A stretch of 64,000 bases of DNA from OCS116 cluster bacterium AG-390-A19 (GTDB taxonomy: Bacteria > Pseudomonadota > Alphaproteobacteria > MED-G09), in NCBI GenBank assembly GCA_003278145.1, contig QCGV01000001.1, positions 327,616 to 391,615 of the forward strand, written 5' to 3'. Position numbers and translations under genes: made by a program. Positions within the stretch are counted from its first letter, which is position 1; every line of letters begins with the position of its first letter. The notes beneath the pieces were generated by a model. The model was not told the DNA's origin, ran no database searches, and worked only from the letters and a program-made list of their open reading frames with translations. Shown here piece by piece: positions 45,464 to 55,702 of this stretch.

Positions 45464-47212
45464 TTGGATCTTCAGTTTCTTACATATTTGATAGCAGGTG
45501 CATCTTTTGCTTTGTATATTGGTATTGCCTTATGGTCTAAAGCATCTTCTACAAATGAATTTTATATAGCTGGGGGAGGAGTACATCCTGTAGCAAATGG
45601 TATGGCTACTGCAGCCGACTGGATGTCAGCAGCATCATTTATTTCTATGGCAGGGATTATATCTTTTATGGGAAGGGATGGAGCTGTTTATCTTATGGGT
45701 TGGACTGGTGGCTATGTTTTACTCGCTCTTTTATTGGCTCCATATTTAAGAAAGTTTGGCAAATATACAGTACCTGATTTTATTGGCGAGAGGTATTATT
45801 CAAAGATTGCTAGGTTTGTCGCAGTCCTTTGCCTAATATTTGTTTCATTTACCTATATAGCTGGTCAAATGAGAGGGGTAGGAATTGTTTTTTCTAGATT
45901 CTTAGAGGTTGATATAAATACCGGTGTGATAGTTGGAATGGTGATTGTTTTTATTTATGCTGTTTTAGGAGGTATGAAAGGAATCACCTATACCCAGGTT
46001 GCACAATATTGTGTTTTAATTTTTGCATATATGGTTCCAGCAATTTTTATTTCTATTTTAATTACTGGAAATCCAGTTCCTCAATTGGGTTTTGGTTCAA
46101 AAATTTTAAATGAAGATATATATCTACTTGATAAGTTAAACCTCGTTTTAAATGATTTAGGCTTTAATGATTACACTGAGTCAATTAGATCAAAAATAGA
46201 TGTTTTTTGCATTACAGCAGCCCTTATGGCAGGCACTGCAGGATTGCCTCATGTAATAGTTAGATTTTTTACTGTACCAAGGGTAAGAGATGCAAGAACA
46301 TCTGCTGGTTGGGCTTTAATGTTTATTGCAATTTTGTATACGACTGCTCCAGCAGTTTCTTCTTTTTCAAGGTTAAATTTTATTGATACTATTCATAATT
46401 CTGAATATCAAACAACCCCACAATGGTTCAAAAATTGGGAAAATATTGGATTAATTTCATGGTCAGATAAAAATAATGATGGAATTATTCAATATGGGCC
46501 TGGAAAAGCTCTAGAAAATACTAAACCAATTTTTTCTAATCAAAGGGGAGAGAGTGGCGAGAGAGTTGTTTTGAATAAACCCTCAGATAATAATAATGAA
46601 ATTTATATTGATAGAGATATTATGGTTCTTGCTAATCCAGAAATCGCAGCTTTACCTAATTGGGTCATTGCTCTTGTAGCTGCTGGAGCATTGGCAGCAG
46701 CTTTGTCAACTGCAGCTGGTTTATTATTAGTAATTTCTTCTGCGATAAGTCATGATTTGATGAAAAAAATATTTCGTCCGTCAATTAATGATAAGCAGGA
46801 ATTATTCTATGCAAGACTGTCTGCCGCTATTGCTATAGCTATCGCTGGTATTTTTGGAATTTATCCACCAGCATTTGTTGCTCAGGTTGTAGCCTTTGCA
46901 TTTGGTCTAGCCGCTTCATCAATTTTTCCAGTTTTAATAATGGGAATTTTCTCAAAAAGAATTAATTCAGTTGGTGCAATATCTGGGATGGTTTCAGGAT
47001 TAATCTTTACTTTGAGTTATATTGTATTTTTTAAATTTATTTCCCCAGAACTTAATTCCCCAGATCATTGGATTTTAGGTATTTCGCCAGAGGGTATTGG
47101 TGTAGTGGGGATGCTAATTAATTTTTTCTTTGCGATTATAATATCCTCTATAACTAAACCACCTCCAGAAGAAATAAGAACTTTAGTTAATAAAATTAGA
47201 CAACCTAGTTAA
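45464..47212 (+). CDS. Sodium:solute symporter, VC_2705 subfamily (acetate/ActP-like)
   Basis: Inner-membrane transporter of 582 residues with about 13 hydrophobic segments, likely importing a short carboxylate with sodium. GGGVHPVANGMATAADWMSA (about residues 38-57) and GLPHVIVRFFTVPRVRDART (about 262-281) are typical SSS blocks. A hydrophilic insertion of about 80 residues near 310-395 is normal for VC_2705 members; here it contains DKNNDGIIQYG, which looks like an EF-hand calcium loop. The start is TTG directly after the DUF4212 stop, with GAGGGGG as ribosome site. Confidence 0.92.
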   Translation: MDLQFLTYLIAGASFALYIGIALWSKASSTNEFYIAGGGVHPVANGMATAADWMSAASFISMAGIISFMGRDGAVYLMGWTGGYVLLALLLAPYLRKFGKYTVPDFIGERYYSKIARFVAVLCLIFVSFTYIAGQMRGVGIVFSRFLEVDINTGVIVGMVIVFIYAVLGGMKGITYTQVAQYCVLIFAYMVPAIFISILITGNPVPQLGFGSKILNEDIYLLDKLNLVLNDLGFNDYTESIRSKIDVFCITAALMAGTAGLPHVIVRFFTVPRVRDARTSAGWALMFIAILYTTAPAVSSFSRLNFIDTIHNSEYQTTPQWFKNWENIGLISWSDKNNDGIIQYGPGKALENTKPIFSNQRGESGERVVLNKPSDNNNEIYIDRDIMVLANPEIAALPNWVIALVAAGALAAALSTAAGLLLVISSAISHDLMKKIFRPSINDKQELFYARLSAAIAIAIAGIFGIYPPAFVAQVVAFAFGLAASSIFPVLIMGIFSKRINSVGAISGMVSGLIFTLSYIVFFKFISPELNSPDHWILGISPEGIGVVGMLINFFFAIIISSITKPPPEEIRTLVNKIRQPS

Positions 47213-47256
47213 TTTTATTGCTAAATAAAGTTATTTCATTTATCTAAGTGATTGTT

Positions 47257-47580
47257 ATGGTAGAAAAAAATACTACAAGAAAAAATAAAGTTTCTAAAGT
47301 TAATATAGAGTCTTCTGATGATAAGATTGCTTTAATTATTATGAGTTTCATAGTTGATATTCTCTACAGTATTTTCTTTATTGTCTTGGCTTATTTAGCT
47401 TTTTGGATAATTGTAGTTCTTGCTATACTAGGTTTTATTGTAAGGGCGGTCGGATCAGATCATCCTGATGACCTCAAGAACTTTACTAAAAGATTATCAG
47501 TTTATATGTCAGAGTGCTTAGATTTTTCCTCTCAGGTGGATAAAGAAAAACCATTTCCTTTTGGAAAGTTTCCTAATTAA
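47257..47580 (+). CDS. DUF4389 domain protein, small membrane protein
   Basis: A 107-residue protein with one long hydrophobic hairpin at about 30-68 and the DUF4389 tail: NFTKRLSVYMSECLDFSSQ then KPFPFGKFPN. Members are two-helix inner-membrane proteins of unknown role. The open frame extends to a GTG at 47248, but ATG 47257 gives MVEKNTTRKN and is the likelier start. It follows the symporter by 44 bases, perhaps in the same transcript. Its stop abuts hisI on the other strand. Confidence 0.82.
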   Translation: MVEKNTTRKNKVSKVNIESSDDKIALIIMSFIVDILYSIFFIVLAYLAFWIIVVLAILGFIVRAVGSDHPDDLKNFTKRLSVYMSECLDFSSQVDKEKPFPFGKFPN

Positions 47581-48069
47581 TTATAATTTTGTAGGGTTTG
47601 GTGTATCGCCATAAATCTCAACAGGGTCAAAAACTTTTTCTTTTTCTTCCCACTTTAATTCTAAATCTAAATTTATTTGATTTTCTGATGGAATAGACCT
47701 GTAAAAGCATGATTTATAACCTACATGACAACTTGCACCTGAACCACCTACATCTACTATAAGCCAAATTGAGTCTTGGTCATCGTCAATTCTTATTTCT
47801 TTAACTTTTTGAGTAAGGCCAGAGGTTTGCCCCTTGTGCCACACAGTCTGCCTACTTCTGCTAAAATAAAATGCTTCTCCAGACTCAATTGTTTTAACCA
47901 ATGCTTCCGCATTCATATATCCAACCATAAGTACTTCATTTGTTTTACTGTCAGTAGTTACACATGGAATAAGACCGTTTTCATCGAATTTTGGAGAAAG
48001 TGTATTTCCTTCTTCAACTTCTTCAACCGATAATCTTTTATGAAATTTTTTTTGATAATCTTCTGACAA
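47581..48069 (-). CDS. hisI: Phosphoribosyl-AMP cyclohydrolase
   Basis: Third step of histidine synthesis, opening the adenine ring of PR-AMP. 162 residues. The catalytic/metal segments are WHKGQTSGLTQ (about residues 76-86), DDDQDSIWLIVDV and GASCHVGYKSCFYR with the paired Cys. The HisE pyrophosphohydrolase domain is absent, so HisE must be separate. The N-terminus has about 25 extra residues. It follows folE by 2 bases; this folE-hisI pairing recurs in alphaproteobacteria. Confidence 0.96.
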   Translation of the reverse strand: MSEDYQKKFHKRLSVEEVEEGNTLSPKFDENGLIPCVTTDSKTNEVLMVGYMNAEALVKTIESGEAFYFSRSRQTVWHKGQTSGLTQKVKEIRIDDDQDSIWLIVDVGGSGASCHVGYKSCFYRSIPSENQINLDLELKWEEKEKVFDPVEIYGDTPNPTKL

Positions 48070-48071
48070 AT

Positions 48072-48695
48072 TTATTCCTTGATTAACTGCATAAATCTAT
48101 TTCTTAGCTCAGGATCCTCAGAAAATAAGCCTGAAAATTTAGTAGTAACGGTTGAAACATTTGGTTTGTTAATACCTCTTGTTGTCATGCATTGATGTTT
48201 TGCATCAATCATTACTGCTGTACCATATGGTTCAAGAACATTATCAATAGTATTGATAACTTGCATTGTCATTGTTTCTTGGGTTTGAAGACGTTTAGCA
48301 AAAATTTCTACAACTCTTGCTAGTTTTGAAATACCCACAACTTTCTTATTTGGAAGATATGCTACGTGGGCCTTTCCTAAAATTGGAACCATGTGATGTT
48401 CGCAATGAGTTTCAATATTTATATCTCTAAGGAAAACTATATCATCATATCCATTAACATCTTCAAATGTTTTACCTAAAACTTTTGATGCATCTAGTTC
48501 ATACCCTGCAAAAAACTCTTCATAGGCGTTAACAACTCTTTTGGGTGTCTCAATTAAACCCTCTCTCGAAGGATCATCTCCAGCCCATGATATTAAGGTT
48601 TTAACCGCTTCCATTGCTTCTTCTCTGGAGGGTTTATTTTCATTTAGTTTTGTTGATTCAGTATGAATAATTTCATCAGAAACTTTTTTATCCAT
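48072..48695 (-). CDS. folE: GTP cyclohydrolase I
   Basis: First enzyme of tetrahydrofolate (and 7-deazapurine) synthesis. 207 residues. Zinc ligands are in ETHCEHHMVPI (about residues 95-105) and the Cys of KHQCMTTRGI (about 166-175). TPKRVVNAYEEFFAGY and KLARVVEIFAKRLQTQE are also diagnostic. GGAGAT lies before the ATG. A 131-base divergent gap to cysS holds the promoters of both directions. Confidence 0.97.
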   Translation of the reverse strand: MDKKVSDEIIHTESTKLNENKPSREEAMEAVKTLISWAGDDPSREGLIETPKRVVNAYEEFFAGYELDASKVLGKTFEDVNGYDDIVFLRDINIETHCEHHMVPILGKAHVAYLPNKKVVGISKLARVVEIFAKRLQTQETMTMQVINTIDNVLEPYGTAVMIDAKHQCMTTRGINKPNVSTVTTKFSGLFSEDPELRNRFMQLIKE

Positions 48696-48826
48696 CAGTA
48701 ATCTCCTTTCTAAGTAATATACATGTACAATTCTAGCGGCATTAGAGCAATATTTTTTTGTTTTTATTTAATTATTTAGTTTTTTCAATATATAAACTAT
48801 CAATTAATTAATAGAATTAATTAGAA

Positions 48827-50152
48827 ATGGAATTAACTTTATATAACTCTTACACTCGTAAAAAAGAACTCTTTACTCCTATAAATGATAAAAGAGTTAC
48901 GATTTATGCTTGTGGACCAACTGTTTATGGTCCAGGCCATATCGGCAATGGAAGGTCTGCAATTGTTTTTGATACATTAACAAGATTACTTAGGTATAAA
49001 TATGAAAAAGTTATTTATGCAAGAAATATTACAGATGTTGACGATAAAATAATAAAATCATCAAAGGATGAGGGTATCTCTGTATCAGAGATTACAGATA
49101 AATATACAAAACAATATCATAAAGATTTTGAACAATTAAATGTTCTTCCTCCTGATATTGAACCATTTGCAACTGACCATATTAATGAAATGATAAGCTT
49201 TATTAATGAGCTTATTTCAAATAAAAATGCATACATTTCTGATTCTAATGTTCTTTTTGATGTTTCTACTTTTTCTGAATATGGGTCCTTATCTGGAAGA
49301 AAGGTTGAGGATATGATACCTGGGTCAAGAATACAGGTAGCAAGCTATAAAAAAGGATCATCAGATTTTATTTTATGGAAGCCATCTAAAGAGAATGAAA
49401 TAGGTTGGGAAAGTCCTTGGGGTAGAGGAAGACCAGGTTGGCATTTAGAGTGCTCAACTATGATAAAAAAACACTTAGGAGAAACAATTGATATTCATGG
49501 AGGGGGAGAAGATTTAACATTCCCTCATCACGAAAATGAATTGGCTCAGTCAAAATGCTGTAATAAAAAGAATCTCTCTAACTTTTGGGTTCATAATGGT
49601 CTTTTAAGGATTGATAATAATAAAATGTCTAAATCTTTGAAAAACTTTGTTCTTATGAAGGATCTTTTGAAAGATTATGATGGAGAGATTATACGCCTTG
49701 CAATGTTGGGCTCTCATTATAGACAGCCCTTAATATGGAGTGATGATTTAATTTCTCAATCAAAAAAAACGATTAATAATTTATATAATTCTATTAAAGA
49801 TTTAGACAGCAATATAGATGTAAATAATTGTAAACCTGACGATAAAGTTTTAGAGGCGCTTCATGATGATTTAAATACTCCAAAAGCCCTTGCTGAAATT
49901 TTTTCGATTTCAAAAAATATTTCAAAATCAAAAAATAAAGATGATTTAGTTAAGTCTTTAATCGGATCTGCAAATTTAATAGGATTATTAAAACACAAAT
50001 CAACAGATAAAATGCCCAAACAAAAATTAACAAAAGAAATTAAAAGTCTTATTAAACAAAGAGAAATTGCGCGTCAAAACAAAGACTATAAAGAGTCAGA
50101 TAAGCTCAGAGAGATTCTTTTGGGTTTAGGTGTAGAAATAAATGATACTTAA
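48827..50152 (+). CDS. cysS: Cysteine-tRNA ligase
   Basis: Class I synthetase of 441 residues, a little shorter than the 460 of E. coli. HIGH appears as GPGHIGNGR (about residues 38-46) and KMSKS as NNKMSKSLKNF near 265. Zinc ligands include the Cys of ACGPTVY, the Cys of HLECSTMIKKH and the His/Glu of TFPHHENELAQS. The C-terminal anticodon part ends in DYKESDKLREILLGLGVE. It leads a plus-strand run: cysS, NifU-like, yidD, thrS. Confidence 0.97.
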   Translation: MELTLYNSYTRKKELFTPINDKRVTIYACGPTVYGPGHIGNGRSAIVFDTLTRLLRYKYEKVIYARNITDVDDKIIKSSKDEGISVSEITDKYTKQYHKDFEQLNVLPPDIEPFATDHINEMISFINELISNKNAYISDSNVLFDVSTFSEYGSLSGRKVEDMIPGSRIQVASYKKGSSDFILWKPSKENEIGWESPWGRGRPGWHLECSTMIKKHLGETIDIHGGGEDLTFPHHENELAQSKCCNKKNLSNFWVHNGLLRIDNNKMSKSLKNFVLMKDLLKDYDGEIIRLAMLGSHYRQPLIWSDDLISQSKKTINNLYNSIKDLDSNIDVNNCKPDDKVLEALHDDLNTPKALAEIFSISKNISKSKNKDDLVKSLIGSANLIGLLKHKSTDKMPKQKLTKEIKSLIKQREIARQNKDYKESDKLREILLGLGVEINDT

Positions 50153-50169
50153 GTGATAATAATATAATT

Positions 50170-50625
50170 ATGGTTGAAAACTTATATAATGAAAGAATTT
50201 TAGAATTGGCTGCTACTTTATCAAAAGTAGGAAGATTGGAGAATGCTGAATTTTCCTCTGAGGCTGTAAGTAGATTATGTGGTTCAAAGGTTACAGTAGA
50301 TATTGGAATTTCTGGAAATAAAATTAATGACTTTTCGCATGTTGTAAAAGCATGTGCCCTAGGTCAGGCATCTTCATCAGTAATGGCAAAAAAAATAATA
50401 GGCACTGATATAAATGAGTTATTAGACCTTAAAATTAGAATGAAAGAAATGCTAAAAGATGATGGTCCACCACCATCAGGTAAGTGGTCTGATTTAGAGG
50501 TTTTACAACCAGTTAAAGATTACAAAGGGAGACACTCATCAGTTTTATTAACTTTTGATGCTGTAGAGGATTGTATAAATCAATATTTATCGAAATCCCA
50601 AAAACCAAGTGGTGAATTAATTTGA
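50170..50625 (+). CDS. NifU/IscU-like iron-sulfur cluster scaffold protein
   Basis: A 151-residue NifU N-terminal-type protein. Cys are at SRLCGSKVTV (about residue 37), VVKACALGQASSS (about 63) and DCINQYL (about 139), in the spacing of the scaffold family; the classic first Cys-Gly-Asp is replaced by CGSK. The subgroup is encoded beside hisI/folE/yidD/thrS in alphaproteobacteria, apart from the isc or suf operon. Its specific client is unknown. It follows cysS by 17 bases and overlaps yidD by 4. Confidence 0.87.
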   Translation: MVENLYNERILELAATLSKVGRLENAEFSSEAVSRLCGSKVTVDIGISGNKINDFSHVVKACALGQASSSVMAKKIIGTDINELLDLKIRMKEMLKDDGPPPSGKWSDLEVLQPVKDYKGRHSSVLLTFDAVEDCINQYLSKSQKPSGELI

Positions 50626-50861
50626 ATCCTCTTGTAAAATTTTCTATATTTTTGATAAATTTATATAAAAAATTAATTTCTCCATTTTTGATGAAATCTT
50701 GTCGATTTGAACCCACTTGCTCGTCATACTCATTAGAGGCTTTTAAGAGATTTGGATTTATGATTGGTTTGAAATTAACCGTGAAAAGGATTATACGTTG
50801 TCATCCATGGGGTGGTCATGGTTATGATCCAGTGCCAAATTTTGAAGAGATAAAAAAATAA
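50622..50861 (+). CDS. yidD: Membrane protein insertion efficiency factor YidD
   Basis: A 79-residue protein associated with YidC-dependent insertion at the inner membrane. The conserved core is CRFEPTCSSYSLEAFKRFG (about residues 27-45) followed by IIRCHPWGGHGYDPVP (about 58-73), with three conserved Cys. The N-terminus is an amphipathic helix. The start is TTG or the TTG-like codon at 50622, overlapping the previous TGA in TTGA, so it is translationally coupled. thrS follows in the usual order. Confidence 0.94.
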   Translation: MNPLVKFSIFLINLYKKLISPFLMKSCRFEPTCSSYSLEAFKRFGFMIGLKLTVKRIIRCHPWGGHGYDPVPNFEEIKK

Positions 50862-50879
50862 AAAAGGATTATTAAGGTT

Positions 50880-52793
50880 ATGCCAATAGTTACACTACCA
50901 GATGGGTCAAAAAAAGAATTTGAAAAATCTATAACTATTGATGAACTATCTAACTCAATAGGTGCAGGTCTTGCAAAAGCAACAGTTGCTGGAAAAATAA
51001 ATGGAATTCTTGTTGATGCATCAGAAAAGATTACTGAGGATTCAGATGTAATTATTGTAACAAATTCTGATCCTGAGGGTTTAGAAATAATTAGACACTC
51101 ATGCGCTCATTTATTTGGTCATGCTATAAAGCAAATGTATCCTGAAGCAAAAATGGCTATAGGTCCTACTATTGATAATGGATTTTACTATGATATTGAT
51201 TTGGATGTTTCTCTTAACGATAAGGATCTTGAGTTAATAGAAGCCAGAATGAAAGAATTAGCAAATACTGATTATGATGTTGTCAGGAACGTGGTTGATA
51301 GAGAGCAAGCTTTAAAGGCATTTAAAGATAGAAGTGAAGATTATAAAATTGAGATTATTAATGAAATTCCGGATAATGAAATAATTGCTTTGTATCATCA
51401 CAATGAATACACGGACATGTGTCGCGGACCTCATGTAACATCAACAAGACATCTTCGTTCATTTAAATTAATGAAAATAGCTGGGGCTTATTGGAGAGGT
51501 AATTCTGAAAATAAAATGCTTCAAAGAATTTATGGTACAGCTTGGTCTAATGATAAAGATTTAAAAAAACATCTTATTTTATTAGAAGAGGCTGAAAAGA
51601 GAGACCATAGGAAGCTTGGGAGAGAATTAGATTTATTTCATTTTCAAGATGAGGCTGTAGGTATGGTGTTTTGGCACCCAAAAGGCTGGAGTATATATAG
51701 AGAGTTAGAGGAATATATAAGAAGAAAAATTACGAAAGGTGGTTATCAGGAAATTAAAACACCTCAGTTAATTGATAAAAAGCTTTGGGAGCAGTCTGGT
51801 CATTGGGATAAATACTCGGAGCATATGTATACCTCTGAAGCTGACGAAAGAGAACTGGCGTTGAAACCTATGAATTGCCCGGGTCATATTCAAGTTTTTA
51901 ATCAAGGAATAAAAAGCTATAGAGACCTTCCTTTAAGAATGTCTGAATTTGGTTCGTGTCATAGATATGAACCATCAGGTGCTCTTCATGGTTTAATGAG
52001 GGTGCGAAATTTTGTACAAGATGATGCTCATATTTTTTGTACTGAAGATCAAATTGAATCTGAAACAATTTTATTTTGTAACCTTTTAAAGGAAGTTTAT
52101 GAAGAACTGGGTTTTGATAAGGTTTCTATTATGTTTGCTGATAGACCTGAGAAAAGAGTTGGCGATGATTCTATTTGGGACAAAGCTGAAGGCGCTCTAT
52201 TAAAGGCTACTAAAGCAACTGGCCTACCTTTTGAAGAGAATAAAGGTGATGGAGCATTTTATGGTCCAAAACTAGATTTTTACCTTCATGATGCAATTGG
52301 TAGGGTTTGGCAGTGTGGAACTCTGCAAGTTGATTTTAATTTACCCAATCGTTTAGGAGCATCTTATATTGGAGAGGATAATAATAAACATATCCCAATT
52401 ATGCTTCATAGGGCAATACTTGGAAGCTTGGAAAGGTTTTTAGGTATTTTAATTGAAAATTATGAAGGAAAATTTCCTCTTTGGCTTTCGCCTATTCAAG
52501 CTGCAATAACAACAATAACATCTGGATCAAATCAAGCAGCAGAGAGAATCATAGAAAAGCTTCGTGATAATGGTATTAGGTCTGTAATTGATTTAAGAAA
52601 TGAAAAAATTAATTATAAAGTCAGAGAACATTCAGTTAATAAAGTACCCTTCATTCTTGTTTTAGGTGATAGAGAAGTTGAAGAAAATACAATTACTATT
52701 CGTCGCCTAGGCTCCAAAGAGCAAAAAACTATGAATGTTGACGAATGTATTGAGCAAATAAGATTAGAGTCTCTTCCGCCCGATATTAAATAA
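50880..52793 (+). CDS. thrS: Threonine-tRNA ligase
   Basis: Class II synthetase of 637 residues. The TGS domain spans about residues 1-60. The editing domain carries [16 protein letters not shown] (about 74-89) and the later [13 protein letters not shown] metal motif. The catalytic core has [30 protein letters not shown] and the zinc His/Cys. The C-terminal anticodon domain starts near [10 protein letters not shown]. Ribosome site AAAAGGATT lies before the ATG. All domains are intact. Confidence 0.98.
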   Translation: MPIVTLPDGSKKEFEKSITIDELSNSIGAGLAKATVAGKINGILVDASEKITEDSDVIIVTNSDPEGLEIIRHSCAHLFGHAIKQMYPEAKMAIGPTIDNGFYYDIDLDVSLNDKDLELIEARMKELANTDYDVVRNVVDREQALKAFKDRSEDYKIEIINEIPDNEIIALYHHNEYTDMCRGPHVTSTRHLRSFKLMKIAGAYWRGNSENKMLQRIYGTAWSNDKDLKKHLILLEEAEKRDHRKLGRELDLFHFQDEAVGMVFWHPKGWSIYRELEEYIRRKITKGGYQEIKTPQLIDKKLWEQSGHWDKYSEHMYTSEADERELALKPMNCPGHIQVFNQGIKSYRDLPLRMSEFGSCHRYEPSGALHGLMRVRNFVQDDAHIFCTEDQIESETILFCNLLKEVYEELGFDKVSIMFADRPEKRVGDDSIWDKAEGALLKATKATGLPFEENKGDGAFYGPKLDFYLHDAIGRVWQCGTLQVDFNLPNRLGASYIGEDNNKHIPIMLHRAILGSLERFLGILIENYEGKFPLWLSPIQAAITTITSGSNQAAERIIEKLRDNGIRSVIDLRNEKINYKVREHSVNKVPFILVLGDREVEENTITIRRLGSKEQKTMNVDECIEQIRLESLPPDIK

Positions 52794-52794
52794 T

Positions 52795-54012
52795 TTATTT
52801 TTGAGAGTTTCCAATAATCCCTCTATCAATCAGCTCATTTATTTGATCTTCGTTAATTCCAATACTCTTAAGAACTTCAAAATTATCTTGCCCAAGTTTT
52901 GGAGCTGGTCCTTTTGGACCATCATCTGAATTATGAAACCTAACAGGAGAAGAAACTGTGGTATAATTTTCTTCACAGTCTTGGTCCTCAACCTTTGAAA
53001 AGGCACCGCTATCAATAGCTTGCTTATCTTTTGACACCTCTTTAAGGTTTTGAACAGGGGACCAAATTAAATCCTGCTCATCAAGTTTTTCACCCCACTC
53101 AGACATTGTATATTGGCTAAATGCTTTATCCATTTCGTCGATAAACTCTTTTGCATTTTCTCTTCTTGCTTGATTTGTATTGAATTTTTCGTTTTCTAGC
53201 CACTCCTCTTTTCCAAGAGCTCTTACAACTTTAGGTAAATCATAATCTCCACCGGCTCTTGGACTAAGACAAATCCATCTATCATCTTTAGTTTTGAAAA
53301 AATTAAATATAGGATTAATTTGTTCATCTCTCTTTTTAGTAGAGGGTACTCTTCCAAATTTTAATTGCAAAGCCATATCCGAGCTGAGAGAGTATATGCC
53401 TGTTCTCAAAAGAGATGTCTCAACAACTTTTCCTTTTCCTGTTTTTGTTCTTTCATAAACTGCAGCTAAAATTCCGCTAACAGTAGAAATTGCTGTTATA
53501 TGATCACCAGAAGCTGTTCTTATAGGAAGAGGTTCTTCTCCTTTTCTTTGAGTTAAATGTGCCATCCCTGATCTCGACCAATAAGCTGCGACATCAAAGC
53601 CAGGTCTATTTTTCTCTTCACCATCAAGACCATAACCAGTTAATGAGCAATATATTAATTTAGGGTTTACTTTAAGTAGGGATTCATGATCAAGTTTTGC
53701 ACTTTCAAGAGATTGCGGTCTTACATTTGTTAAGAAAATATCTGCATCTTTTATTAATTCTCTTACAATATCAGCACCCTTTTCATCGCTAGTATTTATT
53801 GAGATACCTTTTTTTCCTCTATTATCTAATGTGAATATAGGGTTACCCTCAATAGGAACATTTGACTTCATTCCTTCAAAGAATCTTCTCATTGGACAAC
53901 CATTCAAAGGTTCTACTTTTATAACTTCAGCACCCCAATCCCTTAACATAGCCCCAGCTGCCGGTGCTGCAACATAAGTAGCCATTTCAATAACTTTTAG
54001 TCCTTCAAGCAT
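52795..54012 (-). CDS. CaiB/BaiF-type CoA transferase
   Basis: Class III CoA transferase of about 405 residues, moving CoA between an acyl-CoA and a free acid. The catalytic Asp lies in RPGFDVAAYWSRSG (about residue 147). GLKVIEMATYVAAPAAGAML at the N-terminus and IKVEPLNGCPMRRF are family blocks. The open frame reaches ATG 54075, but that adds an atypical Asn/Ile-rich leader; ATG 54012 gives MLEGLKVIEM with GGGG upstream and is preferred. Convergent with thrS by 1 base. Partner acids are unknown; fatty, bile-acid-like or dicarboxylic acids are handled by relatives. Confidence 0.9.
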   Translation of the reverse strand: MLEGLKVIEMATYVAAPAAGAMLRDWGAEVIKVEPLNGCPMRRFFEGMKSNVPIEGNPIFTLDNRGKKGISINTSDEKGADIVRELIKDADIFLTNVRPQSLESAKLDHESLLKVNPKLIYCSLTGYGLDGEEKNRPGFDVAAYWSRSGMAHLTQRKGEEPLPIRTASGDHITAISTVSGILAAVYERTKTGKGKVVETSLLRTGIYSLSSDMALQLKFGRVPSTKKRDEQINPIFNFFKTKDDRWICLSPRAGGDYDLPKVVRALGKEEWLENEKFNTNQARRENAKEFIDEMDKAFSQYTMSEWGEKLDEQDLIWSPVQNLKEVSKDKQAIDSGAFSKVEDQDCEENYTTVSSPVRFHNSDDGPKGPAPKLGQDNFEVLKSIGINEDQINELIDRGIIGNSQK

Positions 54013-54081
54013 TTCAACCCCATTGAAAATTATTTTAGATAATAAACTGTGATTATTATTATTATGATATATCATTATTAC

Positions 54082-54870
54082 ATGAACGATAGTGAAAATA
54101 AATTAATTCCTGCATCAACTGTTTTAATAATTCGAGATGGTAAAATAGGCTTAGAAGTTTTCATGGTAGTAAGACATCATGAAATTGATTTTGCCTCAGG
54201 GGCTCTTGTATTCCCTGGAGGCAAGCTAGATAAAAATGATTATGATAAGAAATTAAAAAATTTATCTTATGTTGATGAAATTGATAACTCTGAAACCCTT
54301 CCATTTAAAATTGCTGCAATTAGAGAAAGTTTTGAAGAAGCAAATGTTTTGTTTGCTAATGATAAGAGTAGTAAATCTCATATAAGCATAAAAAGACTTA
54401 AAAGTTTATCCAATTGGAGAGAAAAATTTAATAACAACCATGCATCAATGATAGATTTTGCTTCAAATGAAGATTTAATTTTTTCTACAAAAAATCTTAT
54501 ACCATTTGCTCATTGGATTACCCCTGAAAAAATGCCAAAAAGATTTGATACTAGATTCTATATTGCAGAAGCCCCCAAAGATCATGAAGGTAAGCATGAT
54601 GGAACTGAATCCGTTGATTCTATATGGATAAGTCCTCAACAAGCTTTAGATGATTGCTATTCAAAAAAAAGAACAATTATTTTTCCAACAAGACTAAATC
54701 TAGAAAAGCTTAGTAAATCAAATACAGTTGAAGAAGCCCTAGAAAATGCAAGAAATTCAAAAATAGTTACAGTTATCCCATCAATAAGTAAGATTGAAGG
54801 AGAGGCTTTTTTAACAATTCCAGAAAAAGCTGGATATGGCTTAATAAAAGAACCTCTAAAAAATCTATAA
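54082..54870 (+). CDS. Nudix hydrolase family protein (NUDT19-like)
   Basis: A Nudix protein of 262 residues from the preferred ATG at 54082. The Nudix box is split by a long insertion, FPGGKLDKND at about 43-52 and AAIRESFEEANVLF at about 78-91; the REsxEE core is intact. This layout matches NUDT19/RP2-type proteins, CoA-diphosphatases in animals. The frame also opens at GTG 54049 and ATG 54064, giving an unlikely Ile/Tyr-rich leader. Location beside the CoA transferase would fit a CoA or acyl-CoA substrate, but this is only suggestive. Confidence 0.82.
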   Translation: MNDSENKLIPASTVLIIRDGKIGLEVFMVVRHHEIDFASGALVFPGGKLDKNDYDKKLKNLSYVDEIDNSETLPFKIAAIRESFEEANVLFANDKSSKSHISIKRLKSLSNWREKFNNNHASMIDFASNEDLIFSTKNLIPFAHWITPEKMPKRFDTRFYIAEAPKDHEGKHDGTESVDSIWISPQQALDDCYSKKRTIIFPTRLNLEKLSKSNTVEEALENARNSKIVTVIPSISKIEGEAFLTIPEKAGYGLIKEPLKNL

Positions 54871-54872
54871 AA

Positions 54873-55637
54873 TTAATAAATAAATTGTTCGTTAATTATT
54901 CTTTCTTCAAGATTTGTTTTAGGATCAAATAACATTTTTAATTGAATATCTTTATCTTCTGAAATTTCTACATATTCAATATCTCTAAATTCTGAGTTAT
55001 CAGCAACAACACTAACTGGTCTTTTCTTTTTCTCTAAAATATTAATTCTTACTTTTACGTTTCTCGGCAAAAGAGCTCCTTTCCACCTTCTTGGTCTAAA
55101 TGCAGAGATAGGTGTTAAGGCCAATAAGTTAGAAGTTAATGGAAGAATGGGACCATGGGCTGATAGGTTATAAGCAGTACTACCTGCAGGTGTACATAAA
55201 AGTAAACCATCACATATTAACTCTTTAAGTCTCTCTTTTCCATCAACATAAATTTTAACTTTCGCAGCTTGATATGTTTCTCGAAGAAGAGAAACTTCGT
55301 TAATAGCCTTTGCTGTAAAAATTTTATTCTTACTTTTAGTCTTCATTTTAAGAGGATGAAGTTCAGCCGATATAGATTTCTCAATTCTCTTTAAAAGGTT
55401 TTTTTCATTATATTTATTCATTAAGAAACCAATAGATCCTTTATTCATTCCGTAAATTGGTAAATCCCTATTTATATTATCATGAAGAGTTTGGAGCATT
55501 AGTCCGTCACCACCTAATGCAACAATAGTGTTAGCTTTATTTATTGGATAATTCTTATATAATTTAGCTAAATCTCTTTTTGCTTTTTTTGCTTCAGCAT
55601 TGTTACTTGATACTAAATGTATTTTTATTTCACTCAT
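54873..55637 (-). CDS. nadK: NAD kinase
   Basis: Phosphorylates NAD to NADP. 254 residues, the compact alphaproteobacterial form. The key motif is [14 protein letters not shown] (about residues 41-54); [14 protein letters not shown] and [20 protein letters not shown] (about 142-161) complete the nucleotide site. The start ATG at 55637 has no strong ribosome site. It is convergent with the Nudix gene (2 bases) and divergent from glpK. Confidence 0.95.
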   Translation of the reverse strand: MSEIKIHLVSSNNAEAKKAKRDLAKLYKNYPINKANTIVALGGDGLMLQTLHDNINRDLPIYGMNKGSIGFLMNKYNEKNLLKRIEKSISAELHPLKMKTKSKNKIFTAKAINEVSLLRETYQAAKVKIYVDGKERLKELICDGLLLCTPAGSTAYNLSAHGPILPLTSNLLALTPISAFRPRRWKGALLPRNVKVRINILEKKKRPVSVVADNSEFRDIEYVEISEDKDIQLKMLFDPKTNLEERIINEQFIY

Positions 55638-55702
55638 AAAAAAATTCTTCCATAATAATTGTTATTTGTCATTTGTTTTACTATGAATAGTTATATTTAT
55701 CT

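Noticed and set aside
52794-52870. Intrinsic terminator between thrS and the CoA transferase
   Set aside because: The genes are 1 base apart and no hairpin with a T run is visible.
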